Shown: positions 11,277 to 21,965, counted from the first letter of the stretch. The stretch is DNA of 64,000 nucleotides from Oncomelania hupensis (GCA_036898135.1 CM072514.1:85161768-85225767), one strand, 5' to 3'. The notes: generated by a model from the sequence alone, not told the origin. Numbers and translations: made by a program.

Positions 11277-11745
11277 TAGAATGACCTAGTTGAGCATGGA
11301 ATGAACATTCTATGTTATAGAATGGATTCTATGTTATAGAATGAACATACTATATTATAGAATGGATTCTATGTTATAGAATGAACATTCTATGTTATGG
11401 AATGGATTCTATGTTATAGAATGAACATTCTGTTATAGAATGGATTCAATGTTATTGAATGAACATTCTATGTTATAGAATGAACATTATATGTTAAAGA
11501 ATGGATCCTATGTTCTAGAATGAACATTCTATGTTCTAGAATGAACATTCTATGTTATAGAATGAACATTCTATGTTATAGAATGGATTCTATGTTATAG
11601 AATGAACATTTTATGTTATAGAATGCATTCTATGTTATAGAATGGATCCTATGTTATAGAATGAACATTCTATGTTATAAAATGGATTATATGTTATAGA
11701 ATGAACATTCTATAACATAGAATGCATTATATGTGCACCAAATGT
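11277..11745. repeat. palindromic satellite, array 2
   Basis: Units alternate as AATGAACATTCTATGTTATAG and AATGGATTCTATGTTATAG, about 20 bp each, giving a 40-bp higher-order step. Preceded at 11,231 by GGGCGCCACGTATGTCCATT, similar to the leader of array 1. Followed by ~150 bp of diverged units to about 11,890. Confidence 0.88.
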
Positions 11746-11944
11746 TAAAAAACAACTCTATGAAAATAGAATTTATTCAGTGTTACGAATAAAATCCATT
11801 TTATGTTAAAAAAAGGAATTTTATGTCATTCAATTCTTGCTGTGTTATACAATTAATTCTATATACATATAATTCGTTTCATTTACATATAATTAAAAAT
11901 CACAACTAATAAATTGTAACAAAATTTAGAATTAAAAAAAGATA

Positions 11945-12430
11945 TTGTATGACACATTACCACATCGCATTATCACCACATCGATCACATCACATCACTG
12001 CATCACATTGCTTCATCACCATCATCGTGAAAACGCACCACCACATAAAATCACATTCCATCAACAAATCATCACATCACATCAGCCGACATCACAGCAG
12101 AAGCACATCTTCACATTGCAGCAGGCAGCACATATCATGGCATCAGTGAATCACGTCACATAATCTAATCACCCCACCCATCACATTTGTGGTGCAGTGT
12201 GGTGTGATTTAGAGTGATGTAGTGTGGTGATGTGATGTGGTAATGTGTATGTATGTATCTGCAATACAGTTCTATTATGCCTTAAAAGCGAGTGAATCAG
12301 ACCACATCATCACATCACCTAATCACTCCACCCCACCTACCCATCATATTTGTGGTGCAGTGTGATGCAGAGTGATGTGGTGTGGTGATGGGATGTGGCA
12401 ATGTGTATCTCTCTGCAATACAGTCCCATG
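11945..12430. repeat. CATCA/TGATG-rich tandem duplication
   Basis: CATCACATCAC tracts followed by two diverged copies (about 12,160-12,285 and 12,305-12,420) of a block with CACCCCACCCATCACATTTG, TGTGGTGCAGTGT and ATGTGGTAATGTGTATG. Each block can fold on itself. Two overlapping His/Thr-rich frames at 11,945-12,163 are composition artefacts. Confidence 0.75.
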
Positions 12431-12712
12431 CCATAAAAAATGTTCTCTATACCTTGACAGTGCCCCAGTTTTTACTATTTTTAAAAAGTGTATATATTGA
12501 TTTCATTCTATAACATAGAATGAAGTCTATGACATAGAATGAATTCTATGACATAGAATGATTTCTATGACATAGAATGAATTCTATGACATAGAATGAA
12601 TTCTATAGCATAGAATGAATTCTATGACATAGAATGAATTCTATAACATAGAATGAATTCTATGACATAGTATGAATTCTATAACATAGAATGAATTCTA
12701 TAGCAGAGAATA
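12408..12712 (-). repeat. inverted copy of array flank plus palindromic satellite array 3
   Basis: 12,408-12,500 is the reverse complement of 8,881-8,982. From 12,500 to 12,712 follow about 11 units of the 19-bp palindrome. Position and order mirror array 1. Confidence 0.88.
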
Positions 12713-12714
12713 AA

Positions 12715-13402
12715 AAGGCTTAAATCAGGTGCAGAAGTCAGCAAGCAGATTTTCACCGCTGAAAAAAAAAACGGGTCACTAAAATAGTCCAGACTGCCAA
12801 AACCCGGTATTTAGCGACAAAATTAGCAGCAGCGAAACTAGTAAACAGTTGTTCGACATTTGCAATCAGCTAAGGGGTAAGAGCAATGCAGCATCACTCC
12901 CATCCACGCATCCACCATGTCAGCTCCCAGATGTATTTTGTAATTATTTCACCCGCACTAAGACATACGGCCAACGTGCATTCGCTTACTCTGCACCCAA
13001 GCAGTGGAATTTCCTTCCCTCACATATCCTCAATATACAATCAACACAGGCATTCAAAAAGGCCCTCAAAACCCACCTCTTCAAACTGCATTATTCAGAC
13101 TGATTTGTATCCCGCTGCCATTCTCTTCTCTTTTGTTTCTATCTGATCCGTAAGTGTGTACACGGCTATAAATCTTTATAGTTTTCCTTTCCTAGGTCTA
13201 ACCGGCATATAAATAGCTGTGAATAAGTTTTTGCTATTCTATTTTTGTCTTTTTTTGTACATAGTTGTAAATAGCTCTTACTTTTACTGTTCCGTTCTTT
13301 TGGTGTATCGTAACAAAAGCGATGTTTGATCGAGTGCATGTATTTTATGTAATGACTATGTCAAGCGAGGTGAGTCTGGTCGTAGGCTGGAGTACTGATG
13401 GA
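12715..13402 (+). mobile_element. CR1/L2-like LINE copy B, internally deleted
   Basis: Left part (12,720-12,955) reads as the endonuclease-RT linker: SSSETSKQLFDICNQLRGKS, then LPDVFCNYFT. At about 12,955 it joins directly to the C-terminus (YGQRAFAYSAPKQWNFL .. KALKTHLFKLHYSD, stop at 13,101-13,103). The complete RT core is gone. The join keeps one frame from 12,849 to 13,103. The 3' UTR continues to ~13,402 and matches copy A around its LTR insertion point, so it serves as the empty-site control. Confidence 0.85.
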
Positions 13403-13435
13403 CAAATTAGCAAGATCCACACGAGAAACAACATC

Positions 13436-14620
13436 CCCAGCAAACCAGCCCGATCGGGGCCCCACTCGGGCCGCATAGGGCATCCCGACTTTTGTCGGGT
13501 TTTAGTAGGGACCCACATAGCCCTACAAAAACCCGATGCGTAGCGGAGTCGGGAAATGAGGATGCGTAACGATTCGCCCTCCCGTGTGCCGCCCGATTCT
13601 GCCCCACCACAAAGCCACGCTGCGCACACGCTAACATAGGCCTACTCTCGCTTCTAGTTGGCTAAACTGTCTGGAATGTTTCGTCTGCTTCACATATGCT
13701 GCGGCGTATGTATGTGAAAACTATTTATACTAAATCAATTCGGCAAGATATCATTATTTAATTGTGCTTATAATTCTTAATTTTTATCATACAATATGTA
13801 AAATATTGTTAAAGTGTTTCTTTTAACTATTGTATTTATTTATACATTATAAGTCAAGGGTAAATTTCCGTGCCCATTACTGCTGGTCTTTTCCGGTTGT
13901 ACTTAGGCGCCAATTTTCTACAGTTTTCTTCAACAGTTGCATGTGCTCGGATATTGTGTTTGCCTGCGAAAACCTATTTCATTGTGGTTGTTTTTTGGGT
14001 GCTTTGCCTTTCGTTTATGTATTTACACACGATTTCGATAGCGACGAAGATCACGTTAATATAGGCTATATCGTTATCGAAATGGTGTGTAAATACTTAA
14101 GTGGGGACACACCAAGAACTTCCAAAAACAAAAACGCCTGTGCCGAGAGTCCCTATTAACACCAGACATCTCAATTCTTTCTTCATGCAATCACATATCA
14201 TAAACAATATGTGGGATATGATTTTAGGGTAAATCAGCATTGGCCAGGGATGGGGCATTATCGGGGTTGTTTCTGGTTTAAGTTGGGTTACAATAGGGTT
14301 GGTGTTGGGTATCCTGACGTATGCCCGATCTTTGCCGGAATCGGGTTACCGTTCGGCAAAGGTTGGGTTACGGTCGGGTAAGTTTTGGGTACCCCGACGA
14401 TCGCCCAATCTTTATCGAAAGTCGGGCTACTGTTTGGCGAACGTGGGGTTACGATCGGGTAAGTTTCGGGTAGCCCGACGATCGCCCGATCTTTGCCCGA
14501 ATCGGGCCCGAGTCGGTTCCAATTTCCATTTGCCCGATCGGGCCCCGATCGGTAGCCCGATCCGGGCCCATCGGGCTGCCCGATGCGGGCCATCGGGCCC
14601 CGAAATTGTGGTTAGCTGGG
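13436..14620. mobile_element. TIR element with internal minisatellite, non-coding
   Basis: Begins CCCAGCAAACCAGCCCGATC and ends in sequence whose reverse complement is CCCAGCTAACCACAATTTCG, both followed by CGGGGCCC. Between them: GC-rich tracts at both ends and, at 14,330-14,500, about 2.5 copies of a ~70-bp repeat built on GGGTAGCCCGACGATCGCCC. I find no transposase and no certain target duplication. It abuts RTE copy 2 at 14,621. Confidence 0.6.
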
Positions 14621-16285
14621 TCGTAATAGGAACCTGGAATGTCAGGACCTTAACTGCGGAAGGAATATTAAAGTGCACTAGACTGAAGTTCGACCTGGAC
14701 AAACTGCAAGACCCGGAGGTGGCAGAATTATTTCAGGCCACAATTGGAGGGAAATTTGCACCACTGCTCATTTTGGGGGATGGTGAAGTAGATGTCAACA
14801 CCATGACCACCGCCTTCAACCCAGCTGTGACAGATGCCGCCACTGAGATCCGTGGCAAGCACCGACCAAAGAAGAAGCCGTGGATCAGACCTGAACTTTT
14901 GGATTTGTGTGATAAACGAAGAGAGATAAAAAAGAAAAAGAACACCTCACAGGGAGCTAATGTCTACTGAAAAATCAACAATGACATCCAAAAAAGCATG
15001 CGCACAGCAAAGGAGAACTGGATAGAAGATCAATGTCAGGAAATAGAGAACAGTCTGAACAAGAACAACAGCAAGAAGGCCTACCAGACTGTGAAGCGGC
15101 TGACAAGTGTTAAACAGCCCAAAGTCTCCACGATCCAAAGCAAGCCTGGCATATGCCTTACAGAAGAACAAGAAGTCTTGGACAGATGGTTGTTGTTGTT
15201 GTATCAAATTTTATTCATCAGATTAACATAAGTTGTACTGATGTAACATAAACAAATTACAAAATCTACCATGCGCACAGCATAGATATTTTCCACATTA
15301 TCAAACCATAAACATTATATACTACTGACATACACATACATTTGTAACAACATACATTTCCTTATAACAATTAGTTAACATTAAGAAACATTTTTTTTAA
15401 ATAAATAAATAAACAGTGGAACCGTTCAACTTCACCTGTGAAGAACGAAGTATTTATAAATGTCATTTTACGTCTTACAGAAAGTTGAATTTGACAAAAA
15501 AAATAAATAAATAAATAAATAAATTTATTAATTTTAAAATAAAATTATAATAAGAATAATAATAAAATTAAAAATAATAAAATAATAATAATAGTAATTA
15601 TTTATTAAAAAGAACTAAAAACACACACACACACAAACATACACAAAAAACCCTCAAAAATTAAAACAAATTAATAAATAATTCCCCCCCCCCACCTTCC
15701 CTCCCCTCTCAAACCAAAATAAATAATTAATAAATATTTATTGAAACTAATAATGCTTAATTAAATAAAAGAGGTACAAAAAATTAAATTAAAATTTAAA
15801 AAAAAAAAGGTTCTGGACTAATTGTAAAAAATTAAAACAACAAACACAAACAAACCATTAGAAGAAATTGAAAATTTCATTACTTGAAGAAATCTATGCG
15901 CAAACAAACAAAACATTAGAAGAAATTGAATAATTCATGACTTCTAATTAAATCTATGAGCATTAAGCTCAATGACCAATCAGAATGTTCTTCTGGATAT
16001 ACAATACTTGAGATTGAGATAGGTAGTTTTAATTTATTTAATATAATGAGTAAAGGCTGAAAATGGTTATAATTTATTTGACATTCAAATATTAAGTGAT
16101 TTACATTAAATATGCTACCACAATTACAAAGTACTGGAGGATTTATGAAACGAGCACGCCAAGCATTTAGCCTTATTCTGTGAAATAAACTGTTAATATG
16201 AAAAGATTTTGAAATAGATATAAATGGACAGATGGACAGAGTACTGCTTTGACCTTTACAACCATACACCAAATGGAGACCCATC
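14621..16285 (+). mobile_element. RTE-like LINE, internally deleted, split by another LINE (RTE copy 2)
   Basis: Opens with VVIGTWNVRTLTAEG, the first strand of the AP-endonuclease domain, then jumps at ~14,670 to the post-endonuclease linker (KFDLDKLQDPEVAELFQ .. KPWIRPELLDLCDKRR), so nearly all of the endonuclease is deleted. A stop follows at 14,968. The linker resumes at 14,998 (KENWIEDQCQEIENSLNK) to 15,189, is interrupted at 15,190-16,224, and resumes for about 50 bp to ~16,285, where it ends before RT. Confidence 0.88.
15190..16224 (-). mobile_element. 5'-truncated LINE insertion with 11-bp target duplication
   Basis: Flanked by TGGACAGATGG at 15,179-15,189 and 16,225-16,235, a single site in the uninterrupted sister at ~57,590. 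On the minus strand it carries SFHINSLFHRIRLNAW and the CNCG..HLIFEC zinc-binding C-terminus (16,311-15,916 frame), a long 3' UTR and a short (ACA)n tail at 15,201-15,190. Same family as 7,048-7,850, but with the complete 3' end. An A-rich stretch with AC run is at 15,480-15,660. Confidence 0.92.
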
Positions 16286-16517
16286 TCCACTACTATGAGG
16301 CGCATGCGCAAAGATGGCGGCTATTTAAAATTGTTGTGCAAAGAATAGGAAAATTTTTGGTCGCCTAAATCATTTTCAAATATTTGGCTTTAGTTTAAAC
16401 ATTAATTTGGTGTCTGTTACAATGGTTAAAATATATTTTACCATTGTTTTTGTAGAAAGTGTCTAGTGTGGGAAAAAAAGGAAGTTTCGTTCACTGACCT
16501 AAGTGTACATGACTAAC

Positions 16518-17440
16518 TAAATTAAGTGGTATTCCACAGGGGAGTATTTTAGGTCCAATTCTTTTTACTATATATATTAATGATTTACCTGAGATACTGG
16601 AGAGTACGGTTAAGATATTTGCTGATGACACTAAAATATATAATACAACATCGAAATCTAAGGTCATTCAAATCTAAGGTCATTCAAGATGATTTACATA
16701 AGCTACAGCAATGGTGTGAGAAGTGGAAGTTATATTTAAATGTGCAGAAATGTAAAGTTATGCATGTGGGGAAAGGAAATCATGGATGCGAATATTCAAT
16801 GTTAATAAAAGATGAAGTTTATAAATTAAATGTAAGCGATAATGAAAAAGACTTGGGTGTAACTTTTGATTGGAAGTTAAAATTTGACGCACATATTCAG
16901 AAAGTGGTAACTAAAGCAAACCAAATGTTAGGCATAATCAAAAGAGCATTTACATACTTGGAAAAAGAAACGTTTTTAAAATTGTATAAAGCTTTTGTAA
17001 GACCTCATATTGAATATGCTAACGTTGTTTGGAGTCCATATTTGAAAAGGCAGTCTGTAGCCATAGAAAAAATTCAACGACGAGCCACAAAACTATTATC
17101 TGAGTGTCGTGACATGACATATGAAGAGAGATTAAGGTTTCTGGGCCTTCACTCTCTGAAAGGACGTAGGATCAGGGGTGATTTAATTCAGACATTCAAA
17201 ATAATTAATAATGTAGAGGATGTTAATACTAATACTTTTTTCTTACTTGATCAATCTAACAGAACTAGGAAGTGTGAAGGTAAAATTTTCATAAAAAGTT
17301 TTCATTTGCACATAGAGTAGCTAATCATTGGAATTCTTTACCAACAAATATTAAATTTGCACCATCTGTAAATAGTTTAAAAAACCACATAGACACTGAT
17401 TCCAAATTTCAAAATTTATTCTATCAATACGACTAGAAAA
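16518..17440 (+). mobile_element. CR1-like LINE, RT C-terminal half, 5'-truncated
   Basis: Starts in motif B ([20 protein letters not shown]), passes IFADDTKIY, then WCEKWKLYLNVQKCKVMHVG, EKDLGVTFDWKLKF, LYKAFVRPHIEYANVVW, IEKIQRRATKLL and LHSLKGRRIRGDLI. A 16-bp tandem duplication at ~16,655-16,686 (AATCTAAGGTCATTCA twice) shifts the frame just after FADD; a second shift at ~17,303 separates the end (HWNSLPTNI .. stop ~17,434). Different family from the copies at 5 and 13 kb. Confidence 0.88.
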
Positions 17441-17565
17441 GATTATTTCAAATTATTGCATGCAAATCATATTGTAAACTATATATACCATAAACAATGA
17501 GGGGACGTCTTTATAAGCCGCGAGGCTTTAGGCAGCGATGCCTGTCCTACATCTACTACTACTAC

Positions 17566-18500
17566 TATATCAGTTCTAGCAAGTCCCGAGAACAGAAAAG
17601 AAGAGGAAATCCTCCCAATTCTCCGGGAAGAAGTTGAGGCAGCAGTGCAATCGCTGAAGAAAGGGAAGTCAGCGGGAGTGGACAACATACCCGCGGAACT
17701 GCTACAAACTGGAGGAAAAGCGATGATTGATGCCCTCACCACAATCTGTAACAAGATCTGGCAGAGTGGGGAGTGGCCTACTCCATGGACACAGTCGCTT
17801 GTCATCACTCTTCCCAAAAAAGGTAACCTTCAGGAATGTGAACATTACCGCACCATCAACCTCATCAGCCATCCCAGCAAGGTCCTCCTGAAAAGAATAC
17901 TCAACAGGTTGAAACCCCAAGCTGAACAAATCATAGCTGAAGAACAAGCAGGATTCAGGGCAGGGCGAAGTACCACTGAACAGATTTTCAACCTCAGAAT
18001 AATCCGTGTGAAATACCTGCAGCACCAACAACATCTATATCATGTGTTCATAGACTTCAAGAAGGCGTTTGACCGAGTCTGGCATGCAGCTCTATGGGCA
18101 ACAATTAAAGTGTACAACATCAGCCCTAAAATTATTGAAGTCATCAAAAGCCTGTATGACAAGGCTACCAGTGCAGTCCTCCATAACAGCGTCATCGGGA
18201 ACTGGTTCAGAACATCAATCGGTGTGCGTATAAGGATGCCTACTCTCTCCATCACTCTTCAACATCTTCCTAGAGCGCATCATGTCAGATGCTCTTGCAG
18301 ATCACAAAGGCACAGTCAGCATAGGGGGTAGAGCACTCTCCAATCTTCATTTTGCGGATGACATTGATGGATTGGCTGGAGAGGAACAAGAACTTGAACA
18401 GCTTGTACAGATGCTTGACACCACCTCCAGAGCAAATGGAATGGAAATAAGTGCAGAGAAGACCGAAATGATGACCAACAACACCAATGGCATCCACGCC
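17566..18500 (+). mobile_element. RTE-like LINE, RT domain (RTE copy 3)
   Basis: Long frame 17,645-18,226: QSLKKGKSAGVDNIPAELLQ, NRLKPQAEQIIAEEQAGF, VFIDFKKAFDRVWHAALW. A +1 change at ~18,229 inside the GVRQGC box breaks it. The frame from 18,282 continues with LHFADDIDGLAGEE (catalytic box intact) and MEISAEKTEMM, and stops at 18,503 where the element is truncated. Confidence 0.9.
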
Positions 18501-18673
18501 TGAAACTTTCTTCATTGAAATATAAGCGTTCAGCTGATGGCTGAAAACTATTTTTAGCTACGCAGCCAGCGTCTCGGGTCTGGCAGCGATACTCCCTTTC
18601 CCGCCTCACGCTATGCGCATAGCAGACATAGAAGGGAGTATGACTCCAGTGGATATCATTCTCTATCTTAGTG

Positions 18674-19060
18674 CTATAGAATAGGGGAGAGCAAAGGCCG
18701 TACTGCTGGTCGTCTTGATCGCAGGTTTGCCTCGTGTAGACGGTTGCGAATTCTCTGGTCGCTGACGTTAACATTGCTGGCTGCGTGAAGCTGTCTTCTG
18801 ATGGTGTTTGCTGTAGCGGACCTCATCCTCAGAGCTGACAGGGTGATGAAATGGTCTTGTCTTGCAGTGGTAACGCGGGGGGCGTCCGGACCTTCTTGGT
18901 TCTTGGACGCTTCCAGTGTTGTTAAAGCGCTCCCGCAGCCTTTGGACAACAGATGGGACACTCCCAGCCACCTGCCAACTTCTCTCACCTCCACCCCTTC
19001 CTGAAGCCATGCAATACCTCTGCCTCTATCCGCATCAGTCAATTGTCGCCTTGGAGGCAT
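18674..19060 (-). pseudogene. Tc1/mariner transposase N-terminus
   Basis: From ATG at 19,060: MPPRRQLTDADRGRGIAWLQ, then VREVGRWLGVSH, the first helix-turn-helix. Two compensating frameshifts (about 18,950 and 18,880) put VVQRLRERFNNTGSVQE in another frame. The original frame returns with FITLSALRMRSATANTIRRQ and RIRNRLHEANLRSRRPAVRP, the second helix-turn-helix. The DDE catalytic part is missing. Possible eroded TIRs: CTGAAACTTTCTTC at ~18,501 and its approximate reverse complement ending at ~19,266. Confidence 0.85.
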
Positions 19061-19266
19061 GGTTAGAAAAGCAGCAAAAGCGCTGCCATTTATACCCAGA
19101 AAAAAGCGCCGATTGTTGAACTGAACTCAGAAAATGCAAGCCTTTCGCGTGCAAATCAATTTTTAATGTTGAAAATTTTGCTTTATTAGCAAGACAACAG
19201 TAAATTAGGGTCAATTTTGTGTAAAATTTAAGTTTGTTTTTCAACTCCGTGCAGAAAGTTCAGAAC

Positions 19267-19800
19267 TCACACATGTGATTACTTGTCAGAATAAGATTGT
19301 CTTGAATGTTACTGTCCAGGATAAGTTTTGAAATAAGCAATATAAGCGATATTATTGATAGCAGCAAAAAATAATTAAACTAAATGAAATATGAGAGTGG
19401 CCCTTATTTATTTTGAGTAGTATATTTTAGTCGATTTGACCGTGTGTACTGATCGGCCCTTCACTGGCTTGCAATGGACCGGTTTTCGATCTAGTGTGTG
19501 TACGTGCATATATACGCATTTTAATTACACATTTAAATCCTTTCTACAATGTTCACCATTTGAAGTCACTTAGTACAAAGTTTGAACTTTCTGGTGATGT
19601 GGTCGACATTATAAAATATCTTCTTGTGTTTGGTTGCTGGCCTCTGTAATTGCAGCGAATTAACTTTTTTTTAGCGGTAATGGTGGCAACAACAGGCACG
19701 CGCACATAATTGTTGCATTGCCGCGCGGGCCCACCGCGTGTATGTGTATGTGTACAGTGTGTGTATCGTTTGTGTTGTGTGTGTGCGTAATGTATTACAG
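19267..19800. other. no gene recognised
   Basis: AT-rich sequence with a GT-rich stretch at 19,740-19,790. No supported feature. Confidence 0.4.
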
Positions 19801-19816
19801 TTATGATGGTCATTGT

Positions 19817-19972
19817 TCAATGTACTGTACCAGCATAACTGAATCGCTTGGTCAGTGGGCCATGTTGAGTGACAGTGACATGTATAGTGGCTATTCAATG
19901 TACCCTTACAGCATGACTGAATCGCTTGATCAGTGTGCCGTGTTGTGTGACAATGACAGTTATAGTGGTGAT
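19817..19972 (+). repeat. 78-bp tandem duplication, open in frame
   Basis: Two copies (19,817-19,894 and 19,895-19,972) of a 78-bp unit, exactly 26 codons. Both are open in the frame 19,718-19,999 and read SMY..SxTESLxQxAxLxDxDxYSG. No known family. The length multiple of three and the conserved frame may be chance for two units. Confidence 0.8.
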
Positions 19973-20049
19973 TTTTTCAGGATATTCATATCAGCATAAT
20001 GACATAATGTCATTACATTGGGGCTGTGGGGCATGGGATTACATCTTAT

Positions 20050-20197
20050 AGGTGAGTACAATACATTTTTCTCCCCTTATACCTATTTAGGTGAGTACAA
20101 TACATTTTTCTCCCCTTATAGCTGTATAGGTGAGTACAATACATTTTTCTCCCCTAATAGCTATTTAGATGAGTACAATACATTTTTCTCCCCATTT
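20050..20197 (+). repeat. 39-bp minisatellite, about 3.8 copies
   Basis: Unit GGTGAGTACAATACATTTTT followed by CTCCCCTTATACCTATTTA, 39 bp or 13 codons. The frame 20,018-20,200 stays open and reads GEYNTFFSPYxxL repeated. Each junction reads TATTTAG or TATATAG followed by GTGAGT, a strong 5' splice-donor consensus, preceded by a pyrimidine-rich TTTTTCTCCCCTTATAG-like acceptor. Coding or spliced status cannot be decided from sequence. Confidence 0.85.
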
Positions 20198-20216
20198 TAA
20201 TTTTTTTCTGTGACGT

Positions 20217-20476
20217 TTCCTACACGCACTAGGTTATATCGAAAACACACAACCATTGTACACGCACTGCATAGGCATGCCTAAGATATGTTATTAAATG
20301 TTGCATATCTCTTCCCCTCCCCCCTCTCTCTCTCTCTCTCTCCATAACGTGAATGAATGTCTCCATTGAAAAAAGAACACAGGTATTTTTTGTGTGCATG
20401 TGTTTACGTTTGTGTGTTGGTTTGTTCTGTTTTGTAAGTTATTGTAGGGGAAAGTCGGGTAACATGAAACGAAGTG

Positions 20477-20570
<94 letters not shown>

Positions 20571-20945
20571 AGGTTTCCCTGGAAGGTCTCGATCGTTTCC
20601 TAATACACTCCATTTAATATTACCCGACTTTTCCCTACATGCATACTACTAGTACTCTAGCTATGCGATGCTTTCTCATTTGTGTTTTTTCATTGTAAAT
20701 TGCAGTATTTTGGTGAGTACCCTTAATTTTTTTTGCATGGTGTTAAGTTCCATTGCTCATTTTCTGTATAGACTTCATGACTGTGACTTTTATTTACACG
20801 CACTAGATTATCGCAAAACACAATACACATTCTACATGCCCTCTATTTGGATATGACGACTGATATGTTATTAAATGTTTAATCTCTCTCTCTCTCTCTC
20901 TCTCACAAGTGAATGCATGACTCCATAGAAAAAACAAACATAAAC
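20217..20945 (+). repeat. diverged direct duplication around a TA array
   Basis: Block 20,217-20,400 (ACACGCACTAGGTTAT, GATATGTTATTAAATGTT, CT run, GTGAATGAATG..CTCCATTGAAAAAA) recurs at 20,795-20,940 in the same order with the CT run conserved in place. GGTGAGTAC also precedes both. A (TA)n array at 20,479-20,564 lies between. Confidence 0.7.
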
Positions 20946-20985
20946 ACATAACTTTTCATTACCTGTTATTTTGATTTGGCTCGGA

Positions 20986-21030
20986 AGAGTCCGCTGGACC
21001 TAAAGCAATAATCATGTAATGTAACATGTT
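20986..21030 (+). mobile_element. 704-family retroposon, 3' tail fragment
   Basis: GATTTGGCTCGGAAGAGTCC .. GGACCTAAAGCAATAATCAT followed by GTAATGTAAC. Extreme 5' truncation, ATGTA-type tail. Confidence 0.8.
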
Positions 21031-21351
21031 ATTTTGCCCTAGGCCCTGTCTTGTAAATTGTTGTACTTTGAAATTTGCTTATGTCTCATTTGTTTGAAGC
21101 TTTGTTTTGTGAAGTCCTTTAAAGGTCAACATCATTGAAATATAAAATTGAGCACAAAATATCTACATAATAAAAGAAGTCACATGCCAAACAACTTTGT
21201 TCCGAAAAATGCTGCCTTTTTTTTAATATTTAATAAAATCTACTTCGAATAAACTTTTGCACCTTCGAAAAGCCCGCTCACGTGACCACATGGCTCGTGA
21301 CGTCAACTGCTGGAGACAATATAGAGTCCGATAGTGCCCCTTCTGTACCAG

Positions 21352-21541
21352 GGGCCGGGTAGCTCAGTTGGTAAGAGCGTCTTGCTAGTAACCGAAAGGT
21401 CGGTGGTTCGAATCCCGGATTGGTCAACGTGTGATCATATTATTTTTCCCTTTACCAACAACTGGTGTCAGTATAAATCGGTCCAGTAGTCACCTATATG
21501 CGAAAGTGTCGTGTGACTATAATCTACATACAAACAAAAAA
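21352..21541 (+). mobile_element. tRNA-Thr-like SINE, copy 1
   Basis: Head GGGCCGGGTAGCTCAGTTGG (A box) .. GGTTCGAATCC (B box) with an anticodon loop CTAGTAA (AGT, Thr-like) but a mispaired anticodon stem. The body runs ACGTGTGATCATATTATTTT .. GTCAGTATAAATCGGTCCAG .. AGTGTCGTGTGACTATAATC. Flanks CTTCTGTACCA and CTTCTCTACCA form an 11-bp target duplication with one mismatch. An 8-9-bp deletion in the body relative to copies at 25.3 and 26.1 kb. Confidence 0.85.
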
Positions 21542-21569
21542 CTTCTCTACCAAAACGCAGGAAAACAAA

Positions 21570-21965
21570 GAGCAGTGGCCTATATTGTGCCGTTGGAGGT
21601 TGTACAAACAAACAAGCAGATGGGATAACATTGCATAGGTTTCCAAAAAACGAAGAAGTGTGAAATAAGTGGGTGAGATTTGTGCGTCGTCAGCAATTTG
21701 CGCAAAACACTTCGCTGAAGACTGCTACCCCCCCCCCCCCCCAAGTGCCACTTTTATGCGGAGCTTTGGGATGAAAACAAAGGCCTATCTCTGTTCCAAC
21801 GATCCAAAGCCTCAACAACAGCAACAGTGATTCAAGTTACTAGTAGTAGGCCTACTAGTACTGCTTCAACTTCAACTACAGTCACAGTGGCTACTACACA
21901 TCCATCGTCTGCTATCACTTGCCGGGTGTCAGGAAGGTCAGAGGAGCTTTTCAGAAAAGGGAACG
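21570..21965 (+). pseudogene. THAP-domain fragment
   Basis: Reads CAVGGCTNKQADGITLHRFP (C-x4-C and the HRFP box), then a stop, KWVRFVRR, a frame change, and SAICAKHFAEDCYPP (C-x2-H-F box). These are the zinc-binding and FP elements of a THAP DNA-binding domain. A Ser/Thr-rich linker follows to ~21,960 without a transposase core. THAP domains occur in P-superfamily transposases and in host proteins; position inside a repeat suggests transposon origin. Confidence 0.72.

Noticed and set aside
21352..21427. Functional tRNA-Thr gene
   Set aside because: A and B boxes are present, but the anticodon stem does not pair and the same head recurs at 24.5 and 26.1 kb with a conserved 110-bp body and target duplications, so it is a SINE.
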